Made by a program: the position numbers and the translations under genes. The notes under the pieces are model-generated. The model saw only the letters and a list, made by a program, of their open reading frames with translations, was not told the origin of the DNA and made no database searches. Positions 60,963-64,000 of a stretch of 64,000 nt of DNA are shown piece by piece (position 1 is the first letter of the stretch; each line of letters begins with the position of its first letter). The stretch comes from Burkholderia pyrrocinia (lineage in GTDB: Bacteria > Pseudomonadota > Gammaproteobacteria > Burkholderiales > Burkholderiaceae), in assembly GCF_018417535.1 (NCBI RefSeq), contig NZ_CP070978.1, positions 3,162,001-3,226,000 on the forward strand, read 5' to 3'.

Positions 60963-62057
60963 TCAGAACGCGTGGCGGATACCGACGTCGGCAGCGAACT
61001 GCGCGCCGGCGACGCCGAAAGGGGCGCCGTTGATCGCAAGGCCGGTGTTCATGCGCCCGTGGTTGTCGACGTAGGCGACCTGCGTATAGAGCGTGGTGCG
61101 CTTGGACAGCAGGTAGTCGACGCCAAGCGAGCCGAGGATCGAATGGTTGTTCGAATCGTTGCCGTCGCGGGTGTACCAGACGCCGCCGTCGACGGAGAGG
61201 GCGGGGGTGAGCGAGAAGGCGAAACCGCCGGAGATCACGCGGTTGTCGAAGGCGCCGGCGACCTTGTAGAGCGTGTAGGAGGCTTTGACGGTCAGGCGGT
61301 CGAAACGATAGCTGGCGCCGATGTTGCGGCCGGCAAACGCGACGGCGCTGGGGTACGGGAGGGTGGCCGCGGAGCCGCCGGCGTTGCCGCTGTACATCGC
61401 TGCGCTGAACAGCAACCCCTTGTAGTGGTACGAGAGCCCGGCCGAGTATTGTTGCCCGGCCTTGAAGTTGCCGGGCGATCCTCCGAACGCAACCATCACG
61501 CGCCCCTGGAAGCCGGCGATCTCGGGCGACGCGTACATCACGGAATTGGGGTTGAAAAGGCCCGTGACGATCACGTTGTCGACATAGGTGATGAGCCCGC
61601 TGCCGAACTGCTTGAGGTCGCGGGAATCGGTCGCGAAGACAGACATCAGGAACGGCGAGAATTGCAGGCCGGCGGTGAGGGTGCCGAAGCCGCCGGTGAC
61701 GCCGACCCAGGCCTGCCGTCCGAAGAACTCGCCGTTGGAGTTCGCGAATCCGCCATTGGCGATGTCGATGCCGCTTTCGAGGCCGAAGATGGCGGCGAGG
61801 CCGCCGCCGAGATTCTCGGTGCCGTGCAGGCCGAAGCGGGACGCATTCTGGCCGGCGGATTCGAGCGAGAACTGGTGTCCTGTGTTGGCGCCGGTGGCGA
61901 GGTTGAGCGTCTTGCTCGTATAGAGGATCGACGCGTCGGTGACGCCGTAGAGGGTGACGTTGCCCTGCGCATGGGCGGCGGGAAAGAAAGCCAGTATGCA
62001 GGCGCCGCCGACGGTGGCGTATCGAATGGCTCGAACGGCGAAATATTTCTTTGTCAT
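60963..62057 (-). CDS. Gram-negative porin (Porin_4 type)
   Basis: 364 residues. The signal peptide (RAIRYATVGGACILAFFPAAHAQ) is followed by GNVTLYGVTDASILY, the standard first strand; the C-terminus is ADVGIRHAF with terminal Phe. The ATG at 62055-62057 is used; a longer frame extends to 62141. It is upstream of the AraC gene on the same strand (129 bp) and carries element B about 240 bp before its start, so it probably admits the compound broken down by the cupin operon. Confidence 0.93.
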   Translation of the reverse strand: MTKKYFAVRAIRYATVGGACILAFFPAAHAQGNVTLYGVTDASILYTSKTLNLATGANTGHQFSLESAGQNASRFGLHGTENLGGGLAAIFGLESGIDIANGGFANSNGEFFGRQAWVGVTGGFGTLTAGLQFSPFLMSVFATDSRDLKQFGSGLITYVDNVIVTGLFNPNSVMYASPEIAGFQGRVMVAFGGSPGNFKAGQQYSAGLSYHYKGLLFSAAMYSGNAGGSAATLPYPSAVAFAGRNIGASYRFDRLTVKASYTLYKVAGAFDNRVISGGFAFSLTPALSVDGGVWYTRDGNDSNNHSILGSLGVDYLLSKRTTLYTQVAYVDNHGRMNTGLAINGAPFGVAGAQFAADVGIRHAF

Positions 62058-62295
62058 GGCGGGCGTCTCCTTTGCCTTGTCGGGTATGAATGGCGTGAAG
62101 CCGGAGCGAATGGCACCGATATGCTTCGGTATCCTTCGCATTGGACGGAAAGCCGGGTAGGGACGCGATCAGTTCGACACGCGCAAGCGGGTGGTTTGCC
62201 GATGTCCTTGCATCGTGCGCTGCCGATTCGCCGGTTCTTGCTCCGGATCGGCAGCACACAATCTCCGATGCCTATTTACGCGCGAATCCCGCGCG

Positions 62296-62343
62296 GGAAC
62301 TTGACCGCCGCCGCCGCTATTTGTACTTTGCGCGCCAGTGCGC
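62296..62343 (-). promoter_or_regulatory. Conserved promoter element B (porin)
   Basis: On the minus strand it reads ACTGGCGCGCAAAGTACAAA, then AGCGGCGGCGGCGG and TCAAGTTCC; 39 of 44 positions match element A at 57225-57271. It points to the porin gene, whose start lies 239 bp downstream. The intervening stretch has no convincing gene and would be a long leader. Confidence 0.65.
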
Positions 62344-62362
62344 TTCAGGCGGTCGCACCTGC

Positions 62363-62420
62363 CGTTCGCCGACAGCGGGCGCTGGGCGATCGACTTGTGC
62401 GATCCAAAGGGGAAGGGGGC
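62363..62420 (+). other. Fragment resembling the 3' part of the PI-PLC gene
   Basis: The stretch GCCGACAGCGGGCGCTGGGC and the following ATCGACTT match 56884-56912 of the phospholipase gene at 26 of 29 positions, and the translation ADSGRWAIDLC parallels ADSRRWAINFC. It lies in the gap between the porin promoter and the Nudix gene. It may be a remnant of a second PI-PLC gene or a chance resemblance. Confidence 0.35.
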
Positions 62421-62432
62421 GAGTTCGACGCG

Positions 62433-63182
62433 TCAGTCGCCACCACGCGGACTGAACGTTCGCGGAAACACCACGACCGTACCGCGGTCCGCGAGGCGAT
62501 ACCCGAGTGCCGGCCGGTTCGATTCCCCGGCGACGTGACCGTCTTCCTTCAGGAACCCCGCCGCGAGCATCCGTGTGCGGAACCCGCTTTTATCCACCGG
62601 CCGGCCGAGCACGACCTCGTACATGCGCTGCAACTGCGGCAGCGTGAACGGCTCCGGCAGCAGGAAAGCCGGCAGGGACGTGTACTCGACCTTGCTGCGC
62701 AGCCGTTCGACTGCCGTCTGGAAAATGTCGTCGTGATCGAACGCGAGTGCGTGCGTCTGCGTCACCGTATCGACGGCGAACCATGCGACTTCGGCGGCAT
62801 TGGCCCCCTTCGCGAGCGTCACGTCCTGGGCAGGGATCAGCGCGAACCATACGTGCGTGGCTGACCAGCCGCGCGGGTCGCGCGTTGCGCTGCCCCAGCT
62901 GCCGAGCTGCTCCAGATACGGACTCTTCACACCGGTTTTCTCGAACAGCTTGCGGCGCGCGCAATCCTCGAGCGTCGCGTCGACGGCCACATCGACGAAG
63001 CCGCCCGGCAATGCCCAGCGCCCGGGAAATGGCTCGCCGGCTTCGCCCGGCCGCTGCACGAGCAGGACCTGCAGCGTGTTGTCGAGCACCGTGAAGATCA
63101 CGACATCGACGGTCGTGTAGGGCAGCGGAAAAGCGAGTCCTTGCCCGGCGCGTCGTCCGGACGGGGATTTCTTCTGTGTCAT
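62433..63182 (-). CDS. NrtR-like regulator with a degenerate Nudix domain
   Basis: 249 residues. The Nudix fold (about 22-165) is present, but the box GGFVDVAVDATLEDCARRKLFEKTGV has RKxxEK in place of the catalytic RExxEE, so hydrolase activity is unlikely. A winged helix follows (LPQLQRMYEVVLGRPVDKSGFRTRMLAAGFLKE, about 180-225). This is the build of NrtR, where the Nudix domain senses ADP-ribose-like metabolites and the winged helix binds DNA. It is divergent from an SPFH gene over two palindromes, so it probably represses that gene and itself. The exact ligand is unknown. Confidence 0.85.
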   Translation of the reverse strand: MTQKKSPSGRRAGQGLAFPLPYTTVDVVIFTVLDNTLQVLLVQRPGEAGEPFPGRWALPGGFVDVAVDATLEDCARRKLFEKTGVKSPYLEQLGSWGSATRDPRGWSATHVWFALIPAQDVTLAKGANAAEVAWFAVDTVTQTHALAFDHDDIFQTAVERLRSKVEYTSLPAFLLPEPFTLPQLQRMYEVVLGRPVDKSGFRTRMLAAGFLKEDGHVAGESNRPALGYRLADRGTVVVFPRTFSPRGGD

Positions 63183-63217
63183 GGCGAACCGGCAAGAACT
63201 TGACGATCCTCATTCTA

Positions 63218-63257
63218 AGTTGTATTGTGCAACTCATACAAGTTGTACTATACAACT
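63218..63257. promoter_or_regulatory. Two 17-bp palindromes in the NrtR-like/SPFH promoter
   Basis: AGTTGTATTGTGCAACT (63218-63234) and AGTTGTACTATACAACT (63241-63257) share the form AGTTGTA-N3-TACAACT; the second is perfect, the first has one change. Their centres are 23 bp apart, about two helical turns. They fill the 91-bp gap between the divergent starts and are the expected operator of the NrtR-like protein. Confidence 0.85.
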
Positions 63258-63273
63258 CAAAGGGGAGCCCACC

Positions 63274-64000
63274 ATGTTCGGGATTCGATTCATCAAGTCG
63301 CAGCCGACCGTTCACCTGATGCAGTTCCGTGCGGGCAAGGTGGTGCGAGAGGGCGCGGGGCTGTCGTTCTTCTACTACGCGCCGGCGACGACGCTGGTGT
63401 CCGTGCCGGTGGCGAGCCAGGACCGGCCGTTCATCCTCGAGCTCGTCACGGCGGATTTCCAGAGCGTCACGGTGCAGGGGCAGGTGACCTATCGCATCAG
63501 CGACCCGCAACGCACGGCGGCGATGATGGATTTCTCGCTCGGAAAGGACGGCAAGTCGTATGTATCGGAAGATCCGAAGCGGCTCGGGGATCGCGTCGCG
63601 ATGCAGGTCGAGGTGATCGTGCAGCAGGCCGTGCAGGCGCTGGGTCTGAAGGAAGCGCTGCGCGCGTCGGCGGCCATCGCGCACACGGTGCAGACGGGTC
63701 TCGCGAGCCAGCCGGAAATCGAGGCGCTGGGCCTGGAAATACTGGGCGCCTCCGTGATGGCGGTGAAGCCCACGCCGGACATTGCCCGCGCGCTCGAAGC
63801 CGAAGCGCGCGAATCCAACCTGAAGGCAGCCGACGACGCGATCTATCTGCGGCGCATGTCGGCCGTCGAGAACGAGCGCGCGATCCGGCAGAACGAACTG
63901 GACACCGACATCGCGGTCGAGCAGAAGAAGCGGCAGATCCGCGAGACGCAGATGGACGCGAGGGCCACGCTGATGCGCCGGGAAAACGTGCTGCGCGACG
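63274..64000 (+). CDS. SPFH/band-7 domain protein (partial, cut by right edge)
   Basis: 242 codons are open from the ATG at 63274 to the window end with no stop. GGGGAG lies 8 nt upstream. It starts MFGIRFIKSQPTVHLMQFRAGKVVREGAGLSFFYYAPATTLVSVPV, the SPFH (stomatin/prohibitin-like) pattern, followed by VQGQVTYRISDPQR, and a long charged helix beyond residue 170 (ALEAEARESNLKAADDAIYLRRMSAVENE, EQKKRQIRETQ) likely to form a coiled coil. No N-terminal transmembrane helix is obvious. Such proteins scaffold membrane microdomains. It is divergent from the NrtR-like repressor. Confidence 0.88.
   Translation, partial: MFGIRFIKSQPTVHLMQFRAGKVVREGAGLSFFYYAPATTLVSVPVASQDRPFILELVTADFQSVTVQGQVTYRISDPQRTAAMMDFSLGKDGKSYVSEDPKRLGDRVAMQVEVIVQQAVQALGLKEALRASAAIAHTVQTGLASQPEIEALGLEILGASVMAVKPTPDIARALEAEARESNLKAADDAIYLRRMSAVENERAIRQNELDTDIAVEQKKRQIRETQMDARATLMRRENVLRD

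Overview
The window is GC-rich DNA from a Burkholderia-type betaproteobacterium, most like the Burkholderia cepacia complex. The basis is the GC-biased third codon positions, the dense regulator/transporter/catabolism gene pairs, Porin_4-type porins with VTLYG N-termini, a DUF2848 protein and a PiuA-Sel1-PiuC operon. The high share of accessory catabolism suggests a secondary replicon; this is inferred from style, not from a marker. I found no rRNA, tRNA, CRISPR, insertion sequence, phage or integrase. Both ends cut through genes.

Layout. 1-5541: a cupin/AraC regulator (cut by the left edge) diverges from an operon of Baeyer-Villiger monooxygenase, HSL-type esterase, SDR, MDR reductase and ACT protein, a plausible ketone-to-ester-to-alcohol route. 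5623-9305: iron-regulated piuA-sel1-piuC with a Fur-like box. 9618-10273: FitAB toxin-antitoxin pair. 10405-11700: aspartate carbamoyltransferase fused to an N-terminal HTH, with matching palindromes at its promoter and inside its gene. 11934-18708: entericidin, membrane protein, EamA transporter, a 20-copy hexamer repeat, AraC regulator, MoaF, two SDRs and a DapB-like reductase. 18787-22464: creB-creC-creD with a phased array of cre-tag-like repeats before creD. 22574-33419: a frameshifted small gene, several LysR/transporter/oxidoreductase modules and two small hypothetical genes.

33741-41250: a complete acetone carboxylase locus, with a near-consensus sigma-54 promoter, acxA-acxB-acxC, a terminator and the enhancer-binding activator acxR. 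41608-42489: YpfJ-type zinc metallopeptidase, followed by a nonamer repeat. 42656-51974: an amine-utilisation region (LuxR regulator, secreted protein, aldehyde dehydrogenase, class III aminotransferase, APC permease, small protein, EutR-like AraC regulator, porin). Four of its promoters share one motif placed a fixed 22 nt before a -10-like element. 52102-57102: an ABC importer without its ATPase, a LacI regulator with a perfect 22-bp operator, and a PI-PLC-like phospholipase.

57225-62343: cupin, alpha/beta-hydrolase and 3-hydroxyacyl-CoA dehydrogenase face an AraC regulator and a porin. Both outer promoters carry the same roughly 45-bp element in inverted orientation. 62433-64000: an NrtR-like protein with a degenerate Nudix box diverges from an SPFH/band-7 gene (cut by the right edge) across two 17-bp palindromes.

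The most promising unexplained signals are the four-promoter motif of the amine region, the HTH-carbamoyltransferase with twin operators, the inverted pair of promoter elements, the NrtR-like/SPFH pair, and the 11-bp-phased cre array. All calls come from reading the sequence; no database search was run.
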